Of a stretch of 64,000 nucleotides of DNA, positions 20,258 to 29,183 are shown one piece after another. Positions within the stretch are counted from its first letter, which is position 1. The number at the start of each line of letters is the position of its first letter. The notes below the pieces were generated by a model. The model saw only the letters and a list, made by a program, of their open reading frames with translations, had not been told where the DNA came from and made no database searches. The position numbers and the translations under genes were made by a program. The DNA comes from Nitrobacteraceae bacterium AZCC 2146 (lineage in GTDB: Bacteria > Pseudomonadota > Alphaproteobacteria > Rhizobiales > Xanthobacteraceae), in the NCBI GenBank assembly GCA_036924855.1, contig JBAGRP010000001.1, positions 4,340,001 to 4,404,000 on the forward strand, written 5' to 3'.

Positions 20258-21135
20258 GGGGTCGCATGCCTGCGGTCGACAAGATACAGCGCCAGGATCT
20301 TGCGGTCGAGCGGCGACAGCCGGGCATCCCAGGTCGGCATGTGTCCCTGCCGACCACCCCACACCGTGGTGAACACCGACTGCGCATCGCCGCCATAGAG
20401 CCAGAATTTATCGGTGAGATTGGGGGCGCCGAGTTCCGGATTGCCCGTGGCATTATCGCCATGACAGGCGACGCAGTTCGCCGTGAACACCGCCTTGCCC
20501 GCCTCCAGCTTCGCTGCGGTCACGGTCTTGGCGACAGCGGGGTCGGACAGGCTGCGGACATAGTCGACGACATTGTCGATCTCGTCCTTCTTCAAAATGC
20601 TATCGCGACCGAAGGCCAGCATTTGCGACGTCCGGGTGTCCTTGTGCGGCGAATTGATGCCGACGCGGATCGTTTCGGCGATGGCCTCAGGGTCGCCACC
20701 CCACAGCCACGAATTGGAAACCAGCGTCGGAAAACCCTTGCCGCCCTCGGCCTTCGAGCCGTGGCAGGCGGCGCAGTTGTCGCCGAACAGCGCGCCGCCG
20801 GTCTGGCGCACCACATTCATCAGCCGCGGATCGGCCTGGATGTCCTTGAAGCTCTCGGTCTCGATCCGCCTGGTCCAGATGCTGCGCTCCAGCGCCGCCT
20901 CCTTGATACTTTCAGCCACAACCTTGCGCTGGTCGATGCCCAGCAGGCCCTTGGTGTAGGTCACCCCGAGCGGCCAGGCCGGCATCAGTATCCAGTAGAC
21001 CACCGCAAACAGTGCGGTGACGATCAGGAAGAAGATCACCGCGCGGGGCACCGGCGTGTTCAGCTCCTTGATGCCGTTCCACTCATGGCCGGTGGTCAGA
21101 TAACCGGTAAACGGATCGCGTTCCTCTACCGCCAT
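20254..21135 (-). CDS. ccoP: Cbb3-type cytochrome c oxidase subunit III (diheme)
   Basis: 293-aa membrane-anchored cytochrome c that passes electrons to CcoO and CcoN. One N-terminal membrane helix (about 31-51) is followed by two heme c sites, CAACH at 121-125 and CVACH at 221-225. Axial Met candidates follow each domain (QMLAFG, HMPTW). The length is usual for FixP. The start overlaps the ccoQ 3' end by 10 bases. Confidence 0.97.
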   Translation of the reverse strand: MAVEERDPFTGYLTTGHEWNGIKELNTPVPRAVIFFLIVTALFAVVYWILMPAWPLGVTYTKGLLGIDQRKVVAESIKEAALERSIWTRRIETESFKDIQADPRLMNVVRQTGGALFGDNCAACHGSKAEGGKGFPTLVSNSWLWGGDPEAIAETIRVGINSPHKDTRTSQMLAFGRDSILKKDEIDNVVDYVRSLSDPAVAKTVTAAKLEAGKAVFTANCVACHGDNATGNPELGAPNLTDKFWLYGGDAQSVFTTVWGGRQGHMPTWDARLSPLDRKILALYLVDRRHATP

Positions 21136-21293
21136 GGTCTGTCCTCATTGCCGAGAATCGATTGCGCGGCATCGTCGAACTGCTTCTTGTTCGACGGCCA
21201 GTAGGCATAGACGACGACGCCGATCGACATCGCGATCAGGTAGAACAGGCCGAACGACTTCGAGAGCCAGACAGTCAGGTCATTGTCCATCAT
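21126..21293 (-). CDS. ccoQ: Cbb3 oxidase subunit CcoQ/FixQ
   Basis: 55-aa (or 54 if the second ATG is used) single-helix protein. The start forms TGATGATG with the ccoO stop. The helix covers about residues 15-32 and is followed by YAYWPSNKKQFDDAA, the usual FixQ pattern, and the tail NEDRPWR. CcoQ stabilises the interaction of CcoP with the core complex. The gene overlaps ccoP by 10 bases. Confidence 0.94.
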   Translation of the reverse strand: MMDNDLTVWLSKSFGLFYLIAMSIGVVVYAYWPSNKKQFDDAAQSILGNEDRPWR

Positions 21294-22030
21294 CACTCTC
21301 CCGCCGCCGCGACCGGCCTGTGCGCTGCATCGGTCAGCTTGCCCAATATCTGCAGATAGGCGATCAGCGCATCGAGTTCGGTGGGGTCACCTACCTTGCC
21401 GTCGAAGGCGCGCACATTGGTGGCTTCGCCGTAGCGCTTGGTGACGCCTTCCGCGAATGGCGTGTCCGGAGCAGCCTGGCCGTAGGCGTCGGCGGTGGCA
21501 TTGGCGATCATCTCGTCGGTATAGGGCACGCCGACCGCGCGCAGCGCCTTCAGATGCAGGCCGAGATCGTCGATCCGCGCCGTCGCCCGGCCGAGATAGG
21601 CATAGGGCGGCATCACCGATGCCGGCACCACCGCGCGCGGGTCGTTCATGTGGGCGACATGCCATTCGTCGGAATATTTGTTGCCCATTCGCGCCAGATC
21701 CGGCCCGGTGCGCTTGGAGCCCCACAGCATCGGGTGATCGTATTTGGATTCGACCGCGAGCGAATACGGCCCGTAGCGCTCGACCTCGTCGCGCAGGGTG
21801 CGGATCATCTGCGAATGACAGGCGTAGCAGCCCTCGCGGATATAGATGTTGCGGCCGGCGATCTCCAAAGGCGTGTAGACGCGCATATCCGGCGCATCCT
21901 CCACGGTCTGGTGGATGGTGAACAGCGGCGCGATCTCGACCGCGCCGCCGATGCTGGCGACACCGACGATGGCGAGCAAAAGGCCGATGGTCTTGCGCTC
22001 AAGTCGGTAGTGAAGGCCGAAGATGTTCAT
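21293..22030 (-). CDS. ccoO: Cbb3-type cytochrome c oxidase subunit II (monoheme)
   Basis: 245-aa membrane-anchored cytochrome c. An N-terminal helix (about 13-30) precedes the single heme c site CYACH at residues 68-72, with GCYACHSQMIR typical of FixO. It transfers electrons from CcoP to CcoN. Only 3 bases separate it from the ccoN stop. Confidence 0.97.
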   Translation of the reverse strand: MNIFGLHYRLERKTIGLLLAIVGVASIGGAVEIAPLFTIHQTVEDAPDMRVYTPLEIAGRNIYIREGCYACHSQMIRTLRDEVERYGPYSLAVESKYDHPMLWGSKRTGPDLARMGNKYSDEWHVAHMNDPRAVVPASVMPPYAYLGRATARIDDLGLHLKALRAVGVPYTDEMIANATADAYGQAAPDTPFAEGVTKRYGEATNVRAFDGKVGDPTELDALIAYLQILGKLTDAAHRPVAAAGE

Positions 22031-22033
22031 GGC

Positions 22034-23692
22034 TTACTCTCCCGGCTGGAAAGCGGGCGCGCCCACGGGGCGCGGCACCGGCCGGTCGGCCTGCCGCTCA
22101 TCGGCAGGCTGGTGCGCCGCGCGGATGGTCATCCAGATATTGACGCAGCCGATCACCGCGCCGCTCAGGAACATCAGACCGCCGATGGCGCGGGCGATGT
22201 AATAGGGGCGCATCGCAGCGACGGAATCGACGAAGGAATAGGCCAGCGTGCCGCTTTCGGTGTAGGTCCGCCACATCAGCCCCTGGATGATACCGGAATT
22301 CCACATCGCGAAGACGTAGACGAGGGTGCCGGACAGCGCGAGCCAGAAGTGCCACTCTACCAGCCTGTCGGAATACATCCGCTCGCGCTTCCACAACCAT
22401 GGCACCGAGGCATAGATCGAGCCGAAGGTGATCATTGCCACCCAGCCGAGCGCACCGGCATGGACGTGGCCGACGGTCCAGTCGGTGTAATGCGACAGCG
22501 AGTTCACCGAGCGGATCGCCATGAACGAACCCTCGAAGGTGGAGAGACCGTAGAACACCGCGGCCACCATCATGAAGCGCAGCGTGGCGTCGTCGCGCAC
22601 CTTGTGCCAGGCGCCATTCAGCGTCAGCAGCGCATTGCCGGCAGAGGCCCAGGACGGCACCAGCAGCATGATCGAGAAGGTCATGCCGAGCGTCTGCACC
22701 CACTGCGGCAGCGCCGTGTAGTGCAGATGGTGCGAGCCCGCCCACATATACATGAAGGTGATGCCCCAGAAGCTGATGATCGACAGCCGGTAGGAGAAGA
22801 TCGGCCGGCCAGCGCGGATCGGCATGTAGTAATACATCATGCCGAGAAAGCCGGAGGTCAGGAAGAACGCCACCGCATTGTGACCATACCACCACTGCGT
22901 CATCGCATCCTGCACGCCGGAGAACGCCGAATAGCTCTTGGCATGCCCCCACGACACCGGCACCGCGATGTTGTTGACGATGTGCAGGATCGCCACCACC
23001 AGGATGAAGGCCATGTAGTACCAGTTCGACACATAGATGTGCGGCTCCTTGCGGCGAACCAGCGTGCGCAGATAGATGATGAAATAGGCAACCCAGACCA
23101 CCACCAGCCAGATGTCGGCGTACCACTCCGGCTCGGCATATTCCTTCGACTGGGTGACGCCCATCAGATAGCCGGTGGCGGCGATGATGCAGAACAGATT
23201 GTAGCCGAGCAGCACGAACCACGGACTGAGCTGGTCCGGCAGCCGCGCCCGCGCGGTGCGCTGGAGCACATAGAACGAGGTGGCGATCAACGCATTGCCG
23301 CCGAAGCCGAAGATCACCGCGCTGGTATGCGCGGGGCGGATCCGGCCGAAGCTCGACCAGCCCGCATCGAAAGTGAGATTGGGAAACACCAGCTGCCAGG
23401 CGACCCAGTCACCGATAAACATGCCGATCACCGCCCAGCCCATCGCCAGAATGATGCCGACCTTGCTGGGATCGTCGTAGTATAGCGCCAGCCGCGCCTC
23501 CGAGGGCTCCGGCTCGTAATAGGCGTAGATCACGCCGAAAATGCCGGCGAGACCCGCGAGGATGACGATGGCGCCGTGGACACCAAGGGGATCGTCGCGC
23601 CCGGCGATGCCCATCGCCAACCCGCAGATGGTAACAGCCAGCAGGATGACGAGCGCGAGTTGGCGCTCGGATTTGGTGAGCTGGGCGATCAT
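22034..23692 (-). CDS. ccoN: Cbb3-type cytochrome c oxidase subunit I
   Basis: 552-aa catalytic subunit that reduces oxygen at a heme b3-CuB centre with high affinity. About 12-14 hydrophobic segments. Recognisable family parts include FGRIRPAHTSAVIFGFGGNA near residue 115, QWWYGHNAVAFFLT with a CuB ligand His, and GSHHLHYTALP. The ATG at 23692 (MIAQLTKSERQ) was chosen; the upstream in-frame extension is Arg/Cys rich and lies beyond a plausible ribosome site. It heads ccoNOQP and has an FNR/FixK-like box about 107 bases upstream. Confidence 0.97.
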   Translation of the reverse strand: MIAQLTKSERQLALVILLAVTICGLAMGIAGRDDPLGVHGAIVILAGLAGIFGVIYAYYEPEPSEARLALYYDDPSKVGIILAMGWAVIGMFIGDWVAWQLVFPNLTFDAGWSSFGRIRPAHTSAVIFGFGGNALIATSFYVLQRTARARLPDQLSPWFVLLGYNLFCIIAATGYLMGVTQSKEYAEPEWYADIWLVVVWVAYFIIYLRTLVRRKEPHIYVSNWYYMAFILVVAILHIVNNIAVPVSWGHAKSYSAFSGVQDAMTQWWYGHNAVAFFLTSGFLGMMYYYMPIRAGRPIFSYRLSIISFWGITFMYMWAGSHHLHYTALPQWVQTLGMTFSIMLLVPSWASAGNALLTLNGAWHKVRDDATLRFMMVAAVFYGLSTFEGSFMAIRSVNSLSHYTDWTVGHVHAGALGWVAMITFGSIYASVPWLWKRERMYSDRLVEWHFWLALSGTLVYVFAMWNSGIIQGLMWRTYTESGTLAYSFVDSVAAMRPYYIARAIGGLMFLSGAVIGCVNIWMTIRAAHQPADERQADRPVPRPVGAPAFQPGE

Positions 23693-23798
23693 CGATAGGT
23701 GCCTTTGTTCGTTGGCAGCGGTCCCCGAAATGAAGCGGGACCGACAGCAATGGCGCGAGGCCACGCCTTACGAATACCCCGCCTGGTCGATTCGGCTC

Positions 23799-23812
23799 TT
23801 GATCCAGGTCAA
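23799..23812. promoter_or_regulatory. FNR/FixK-type binding site upstream of ccoN
   Basis: TTGATCCAGGTCAA matches the consensus TTGAT-N4-ATCAA with one mismatch and fits TTGA-N6-TCAA exactly. It lies about 107 bases before the ccoN start, so a -40 box would place transcription start about 65 bases before the gene. FixK2-type activators control fixNOQP in Bradyrhizobium under low oxygen. Confidence 0.78.
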
Positions 23813-23907
23813 CAGCCACAAAGATATCGCGATCAAGCCCGCGCGATTGCACGATCGGGTTGCATTGTTCGCGGACTGCGCTGGATTTTCAAGCGCGCAA
23901 CAGTCCG

Positions 23908-23990
23908 TAGTCCAGATGGAGCGAAGCGCAATCCGGGATTCGATCTTGAAGAGCGGCCCTCGGGTGTCGCTACACTCTACCCGGGCGACA
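23908..23990. repeat. REP-like intergenic element
   Basis: Contains GATGGAGCGAAGCGCAATCC followed by GGGATT, and after about 40 bases CTACCCGGGCGAC. The first part is very like a common dispersed intergenic repeat of Bradyrhizobium genomes (recall, not searched). It separates ccoN from the convergent 124-aa gene region. Confidence 0.5.
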
Positions 23991-23998
23991 AAGAGAGT

Positions 23999-24373
23999 TC
24001 ACTCTCTCACGTCGCACCGGTAGGCTTTCGAGACGATCTGCCAGCCATCATTGAGCTTCATCGCCACCAGATAGTCGGTGAAATAGCGCGGCGGCAGCTG
24101 GCAGCGGACCTTGACGAAGGCGGTCGCTTCATCAGAGCGATCGATGGTGACGATGAAATCCTCGCGCGCCTTGCCTTCGACCTTGGCCGACCCGCGCTTA
24201 CGCACCAGCGCCATCCAGTCCGGCAGAGTCAGGACCTGCAGCTCACCCTTGCTGACCCAGCGCAAGTCCGCGGTGGGATGAAAAATCGCGGCGAGCTTGT
24301 CGGCATCGCCTTCATAAAGGCCATCGAAATAGTGCTGAATCACCGTTTCGACGGTGGAACGGTCATACGACAA
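23999..24373 (-). CDS. NTF2-like (SnoaL/lumazine-binding-like) protein
   Basis: 124-aa protein with the alpha-plus-beta cone pattern: N-terminal helix with VIQHYFDGLYEGD, then FHPTADLRWV, and beta strands ending DGWQIVSKAYRCDVRE. This resembles the putative lumazine-binding / NTF2-like family, of varied or unknown function, often small-ligand binding. No signal peptide. It stands alone between a Bug receptor gene and the ccoN promoter region. Confidence 0.82.
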   Translation of the reverse strand: MSYDRSTVETVIQHYFDGLYEGDADKLAAIFHPTADLRWVSKGELQVLTLPDWMALVRKRGSAKVEGKAREDFIVTIDRSDEATAFVKVRCQLPPRYFTDYLVAMKLNDGWQIVSKAYRCDVRE

Positions 24374-24435
24374 GGCATTCTCCCCAAGACAAAAACTAAC
24401 CCAGCAGCCTTATGCCATGAAACGCGGCAAATACA

Positions 24436-25404
24436 TCACTTCGCTTCGCCCAGCATTTTCCTAAATTTCTCGATTTCCTGCGGCACGAATGTCGCAAGAT
24501 AGGCCGGCGCCATCTCGGCATCATCGGCAGGCGAGGAGCCGAGATCATCGAGCCGCTTCTGATAGTCCTTGCTGGCAACGGCGGCACGCATCGCGCCATT
24601 GAGTTTGTCGATAACCGGCTTTGGCGTGCCCTTCGGCGCGAACAGTGCGTACCAGCCGGAAATCTCGAATTGCGGCAGGCCGGCCTCGGCCGCCGTCGGC
24701 AAGTCCGGTAGATGCACCAGCCGCGTCTTCGACGCCAACGCGATGCCACGCACCAGCCCACTCTGGATCGCCGGCGTCACCGACGCCGAGGAATCGCAGA
24801 GACCGTCGATCTGGCCCCCGATCAGGTCGTTCAGCGCCGGGCCGCCGCCACGATAGCCGACCAATGTGACATCGATACCGGCGGCCTGGATGAAGGCCTT
24901 GCAGAACAGATAGTTCTGCGAGCCGACGCCGGAATGGCCGATATTGAGAATGCCGGGATTCTGCTTGGCGTGGGCGATGAACTCGGCAAGCGTCTGCGCC
25001 GGAAAATTCTTGCGGAGCGCCACGACCGCGGAGCTCTTGTTGAACATCCCGATTGGCGCAAAATCCGATGGCGCGAATTTGACGTCGGGGGTGAACAAAT
25101 AGACCGCGGTGTTGGTGCCGCTATTGCCCTGCACGATGGTGTAGCCATCGGGCGCGGCCTGCGCGACCCGCGCCAGCGCCACCGCGCCACCGGCGCCGCC
25201 GATATTCTCGATGACGATGGGCTGGCCGAGATGCCTACTCATCTGCTCGGCAATCAGCCGCGCATTGACGTCGGAGCTGCCGCCGGCGGCGAACGGCACG
25301 ATCAGCGTGATCGGACGCGTGGGGTAGTCCTGCGCCAGCGCGGGCGTGCCCAGTGACCACATGCCGATCGCCAGACAAGCCAGTTTCAGCCTGAAACACG
25401 CCAT
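24436..25404 (-). CDS. Bug-family periplasmic receptor (TctC-like)
   Basis: 322-aa extracytoplasmic receptor. Signal peptide of about 24 residues ends TPALAQ, followed by DYPTRPITLIVPFAAGGSSD, the classic Bug mature start. Family parts such as ENIGGAGG, GGPALNDLIGGQID and LPTAAEAGLP are all present. Such receptors bind carboxylates or similar and serve TctAB transporters. No tctA/tctB is nearby, which is common for orphan Bug receptors. The ATG at 25404 has a strong AGGGAGGA site; the much longer upstream frame is rejected. Confidence 0.93.
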   Translation of the reverse strand: MACFRLKLACLAIGMWSLGTPALAQDYPTRPITLIVPFAAGGSSDVNARLIAEQMSRHLGQPIVIENIGGAGGAVALARVAQAAPDGYTIVQGNSGTNTAVYLFTPDVKFAPSDFAPIGMFNKSSAVVALRKNFPAQTLAEFIAHAKQNPGILNIGHSGVGSQNYLFCKAFIQAAGIDVTLVGYRGGGPALNDLIGGQIDGLCDSSASVTPAIQSGLVRGIALASKTRLVHLPDLPTAAEAGLPQFEISGWYALFAPKGTPKPVIDKLNGAMRAAVASKDYQKRLDDLGSSPADDAEMAPAYLATFVPQEIEKFRKMLGEAK

Positions 25405-25521
25405 GCAATGTCCTCCCTGAATTTTTCCGTATCTTAGGGAGGATCGCGCGCCGGACGCAAAAGATAAGTGTATGCTGCAAAGCGGTGTAACCGCAGTAAT
25501 CAACACTGCCCGGAGGTCGCC

Positions 25522-25995
25522 ATGAACGTATCCATGGTTCAGCCCAACATCGACGCCGACGCGTTGCTCACCGGCGCGCAGTTCATCGATGCTTTCGGCG
25601 TCACCGTCGATGACGCCACGCTCGATGCCCGACACGCCGCCGAGCGCATGCTCGGCCGCTCGCCGCGCTGGGCGCAGATGCTGCTGGCTTTGCGCGACGC
25701 CATCGTGGCGCCGTTCGGGCTGACGACGTCGAAGGCGGCCAGGCACAGCACCGCCGATCGGATCGGGATATTTCCGGTGGTCAGCGAAACGCCGCAGCGG
25801 CTGATCGCCGGCTTCGACGACAGTCACCTCGATTTTCGCGTCGTGGTGGATGTCGCCGCCGCAGGCCAGGGCAAGCGCGTCACGGCGACGACAATCGTGC
25901 TTACCCACAACCTGCTCGGGCGTGTCTATCTCACCGTCATCATGCCGTTTCATCGGCTGATCGTGCGCTCGATGCTGCGCCAGGTGGCCAGCTGA
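25522..25995 (+). CDS. DUF2867 domain protein
   Basis: 157-aa soluble protein resembling the DUF2867 family: NIDADALLTGAQFIDAF near the start, IGIFPVVSETPQRLIAGFDDSHLDFRV in the middle and a C-terminal helix YLTVIMPFHRLIVRSML. The function is unknown. ATG at 25522 has a CGGAGG site 5 bases upstream; upstream in-frame codons were excluded. It is divergent from the Bug receptor gene. Confidence 0.8.
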   Translation: MNVSMVQPNIDADALLTGAQFIDAFGVTVDDATLDARHAAERMLGRSPRWAQMLLALRDAIVAPFGLTTSKAARHSTADRIGIFPVVSETPQRLIAGFDDSHLDFRVVVDVAAAGQGKRVTATTIVLTHNLLGRVYLTVIMPFHRLIVRSMLRQVAS

Positions 25996-26051
25996 ATTTG
26001 ACGTGGCAGGATAGGTTCCGGAACTCCTGCCGCCCCCGCCCGTTAACGGAC

Positions 26052-26561
26052 ATGACATCCACCGAAATCGACCCGCACAGCGATGAAGCCAAGGCCGCTT
26101 TGGCGCGCGCCTTCGATGCCGCGTGGCAACCCTTCATCGCCATCGAAGGCGAAGCCGCTGACACCAGCGAGAATCGCCGGCGGCTGGCCGCGCGAATCGT
26201 CGCGCTGGCGAAATCCGGCCAGTCCGATGAAGACGCGCTCGGCGAGGCCGGCCTGATCTATCTGCGTGTCCTGGCCGAAGCCGCGCGTCTCGGCCAGCGC
26301 ATTCGCCAAGAAAACCCGCAAGAGTCCTCACCCGGCCTGGTGCCGCAATGGGGCGATGAGGGCGGCCACGCCTTCGGTCCGGAGACGGTGGCCGCGATGT
26401 CGGCAGCGCTGGATCGCTGTCTCGACGTGCTGCCGCTGCGTATTCCTTCCGATGCGCTGAAACTGCTCTCCACCAGCATCCTCGACGAGGCCTCGCGCGG
26501 CGAGCGCGATCCCGAAAGGTTGCACCTGCACGCGCTGGAGACGCTCAAGAGCCGGCAGTAG
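26052..26561 (+). CDS. Conserved-looking hypothetical helical protein
   Basis: 169-aa, mostly helical, acidic protein with no membrane segment. I do not recognise a family. It begins MTSTEIDPHSDEAK; the in-frame ATG at 25998 would add 18 residues of Arg/Pro-rich sequence and was not preferred. It follows DUF2867 on the same strand and its 3' end overlaps the convergent FUSC gene by 17 bases. Confidence 0.6.
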   Translation: MTSTEIDPHSDEAKAALARAFDAAWQPFIAIEGEAADTSENRRRLAARIVALAKSGQSDEDALGEAGLIYLRVLAEAARLGQRIRQENPQESSPGLVPQWGDEGGHAFGPETVAAMSAALDRCLDVLPLRIPSDALKLLSTSILDEASRGERDPERLHLHALETLKSRQ

Positions 26562-27684
26562 ACCCGTCTGCGTCGGCTTCGGCCGACCCGGCTGGCACAG
26601 CTTCGGTCCACTCCGCCACGCAGCGCTCGAGATCCTTCAAGTTCTGCCGCATCTGCTCCAGCGAAAAGCCCAGCGCGAAGAAGCGCTCGGCGACATCGCC
26701 GGGCAATCCGCGCGTCAAACCATCCTGACGCAGCGCGGCGACTTCTCCCGCATAGGCCTGCAACGCCACCTGCACCGGCCAGATCGCCGGGGCACCGGTT
26801 CCGGTGCGCAGCGCCACGGCAATGGCGCGAAGATATGCAACCATCGCGGCGCTGACCCGCGCCAGAGGTCCAGCCAGCCGCTTCTGCAATTCGGACGGCA
26901 GCGGCACCACCGTGGCCCGCCCGATCATCACCAGATCATGGCGCAGCCGCAGGATCGTGCGCAGCAACGGCCCGGTATCGGGCCCGCTGGACAGATGTGC
27001 GGCGCGTTCGCGCTCCGCCTCGGCGCCGATCGCGTTCAGCCCGACCAGCGCCGCGCCGATGCCATCTTGAAGTCCGTGCAGCGCATCATTGTCGCGGCCG
27101 CGCGTCAGCGCCGCCAGCAATTCGCTCAAGGCCGCCGCGATCAGTTCGAGCGCACGCGCCGCACTGGCGCGGATCTGGCTGTGCGCCCGGGAAGGCAGCA
27201 CCAGGAACGACACCAGCAGCCCGGTGATGGCGCCGACGGCGACTTCGAGCACACGATCGATCGCCGATTCCAGCGGCGTGCCGTGATTCATCATCGGCAG
27301 CAGCAGCACGATGATGGCGGTGACGGTTGCGACATTCAGGCTGGGATTGATCGCGGCGATGAAGGCCAGCGGCGCCACCGCCAGTACCAGCACGGCCAGC
27401 AGCGCACCCTCGCCGGCATGCGGCACCAGGATCGCGACGGCGCCACCATAGATCGCCCCGCCGATGGTGCCGACCAGATAGTCCCGCGTCGCCTTCAGCG
27501 AACGGCCGACGCTCATCTGGGTGACGATGATCGAGGTCAGTACCGCCCATAGCGGCAGTTTGAGACCCAGCGCCAGTGCGACCACCAGCGCGCTCATCGC
27601 TGCCACCGTGACCCGCACGCCAAGCCCCAGCTCGACCTTGCGCGACCAGATCAAGGCGGCCAGCCGTTTCAGCAATGCGATCAT
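26545..27684 (-). CDS. FUSC family membrane transporter (aromatic acid exporter-like)
   Basis: 379-aa protein with an N-terminal membrane region of about six hydrophobic segments (residues 25-165) and a C-terminal cytoplasmic helical part. The sequences LGLKLPLWAVLTSIIVTQMS and TRDYLVGTIGGAIYGG are typical of the FUSC/ArAE family, which exports aromatic or other weak acids. Shorter than full AaeB, it has a single membrane half. It is transcribed alone, convergent with the 169-aa gene. Confidence 0.85.
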   Translation of the reverse strand: MIALLKRLAALIWSRKVELGLGVRVTVAAMSALVVALALGLKLPLWAVLTSIIVTQMSVGRSLKATRDYLVGTIGGAIYGGAVAILVPHAGEGALLAVLVLAVAPLAFIAAINPSLNVATVTAIIVLLLPMMNHGTPLESAIDRVLEVAVGAITGLLVSFLVLPSRAHSQIRASAARALELIAAALSELLAALTRGRDNDALHGLQDGIGAALVGLNAIGAEAERERAAHLSSGPDTGPLLRTILRLRHDLVMIGRATVVPLPSELQKRLAGPLARVSAAMVAYLRAIAVALRTGTGAPAIWPVQVALQAYAGEVAALRQDGLTRGLPGDVAERFFALGFSLEQMRQNLKDLERCVAEWTEAVPAGSAEADADGSTAGS

Positions 27685-27808
27685 CCACCTCGGTCCAGAT
27701 TTTTGTGCTTGTGAAGCGCTTCGGCATGGCTGATGCCCGCAGCGCCCTGCCCGCTTGAAACGCCGATTCAGCCCGCTTACGCTGTTTCAACAAAAGTGAG
27801 GAAACACA

Positions 27809-29176
27809 ATGGCCGATGAAACCGCAACGCTCGCCGCCTATGTCGCGGACCTGAAATTCGATGACATTCCCCAGGAAGTGCTGGAGCGCGCCAAGGTTCT
27901 GACGCTGGATTACCTCGGCAGCACGATCCGGGCGCGGCGCGATGCGGAATCCACACCGGCCCTGTTGAAGATGCTGGAAGCGCTGGCGCTCGACGGCAAG
28001 GGCGAGGCCACCGTGTTTGGCGACAGCAAGACCTGGACACCGCCCGTCGCCGCCTTGCTCAATGGCGCGCTCGGCCATTCGCTCGATTTTGACGACACCC
28101 ACGCGGATTCCTCGCTGCATCCCAGCGCCCCCGTAGTGCCTGCCGCCTTTGCTGTCGGCGAGATGGTCGGCGCCTCCGGCAAGCAGGTGCTCACCGCGAT
28201 CGTCGCCGGCTATGAAGTCTGCTGCCGGCTCGGCAATGCGCTCGACCCGACCTCGCATTACGCCCGCGGCTTCCATCCCACCGCCACCGCCGGCACCTAT
28301 GGCGCGGCGGCCGCCGCTGGAAAGCTGTTCGGACTTTCGAAAGAGCAGCTCATCTCGGCCTTTGGCGTGTCCGGCAGCCAGGCCGCCGGTTCGCTGCAGT
28401 TCCTCGTCAACGGCGCCTGGAACAAGCGCTACCAGGTCGGCGCCGCCGCAATGAACGGCGTCATCGCCGCGACGCTGGCGCGCAACGATTTCATCGGCGC
28501 CACGGAATCGGTCGAAGGCAAGCATGGATTGCTGGTTGGCTACAGCGACAACGCCCACCCGGAAAAGGCCGTCGCCGGACTCGGCAAAATCTACGAGACC
28601 ATGAAAATCGGCGTCAAACCCTATCCGAGCTGCCGTTACACCCACGCTGCCATCGACGCCATCATCGCCATGCGCCGCGAGCACAATCTCACGCCGGACC
28701 AGATCAGGCGCGTTGAGGTCGGCTTGCACCGCAACGGCATCACGCTGACCGGCGACGCCACCACCAAGCGGCACCCGACCTCGATCGTCGGCGGCCAGTT
28801 CTCGATGTTTTTCACCGGCGCGTTGGCGCTGGATCAGGGCCGGTTCGGCTGGGATGATTACGGCAGGCTCGGCGACGCCGCTATCGACGCGCTGGCGGAT
28901 CGTTTTGACGTGGTCCAGGACGAACGCCTCGAGGGCAAGACGCACCCGTTCGGCGCCCGCGTCAGCATCACCACCGATGACGGCGTGCATGAACGGATCT
29001 ACGCCGACCCCTCCGGCGAGCCATCGTCGTTTCCCGACGCGCAAGCGATGCAGCAGAAGTTTTTGCAGCTGGCGCGCCCGGTGCTGAACGGCGGCGCGGA
29101 GAAATTCGCCGACGCCATCCTGTCGCTGGAGCGTTTTGATCGCGTCGCAACGGCGACGGCGCTGGGACGAGAGTAG
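27809..29176 (+). CDS. MmgE/PrpD family protein
   Basis: 455-aa protein of the 2-methylcitrate dehydratase/cis-aconitate decarboxylase-like family. Family signatures are LNGALGHSLDFDDTH around residue 82, then YEVCCRLGNAL and the C-terminal PYPSCRYTH. MmgE/PrpD enzymes dehydrate or decarboxylate tricarboxylic-like acids. No prpB or prpC is next to it, so a methylcitrate role is not supported by context. It is a stand-alone gene with the 7-base spaced convergent DUF1127-DUF1330 gene after it. Confidence 0.92.
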   Translation: MADETATLAAYVADLKFDDIPQEVLERAKVLTLDYLGSTIRARRDAESTPALLKMLEALALDGKGEATVFGDSKTWTPPVAALLNGALGHSLDFDDTHADSSLHPSAPVVPAAFAVGEMVGASGKQVLTAIVAGYEVCCRLGNALDPTSHYARGFHPTATAGTYGAAAAAGKLFGLSKEQLISAFGVSGSQAAGSLQFLVNGAWNKRYQVGAAAMNGVIAATLARNDFIGATESVEGKHGLLVGYSDNAHPEKAVAGLGKIYETMKIGVKPYPSCRYTHAAIDAIIAMRREHNLTPDQIRRVEVGLHRNGITLTGDATTKRHPTSIVGGQFSMFFTGALALDQGRFGWDDYGRLGDAAIDALADRFDVVQDERLEGKTHPFGARVSITTDDGVHERIYADPSGEPSSFPDAQAMQQKFLQLARPVLNGGAEKFADAILSLERFDRVATATALGRE

Positions 29177-29183
29177 CCTGCCG

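Noticed and set aside
21134..23485. 783-codon open frame on + strand opposite ccoNO
   Set aside because: It is exactly antisense to ccoO and ccoN, is extremely His/Arg rich and has no domain. Long antisense frames are common at this GC level.
25405..26058. Long N-terminal extension of the Bug receptor frame
   Set aside because: The signal peptide and strong ribosome site are at 25404; the extension is antisense to the DUF2867 gene.
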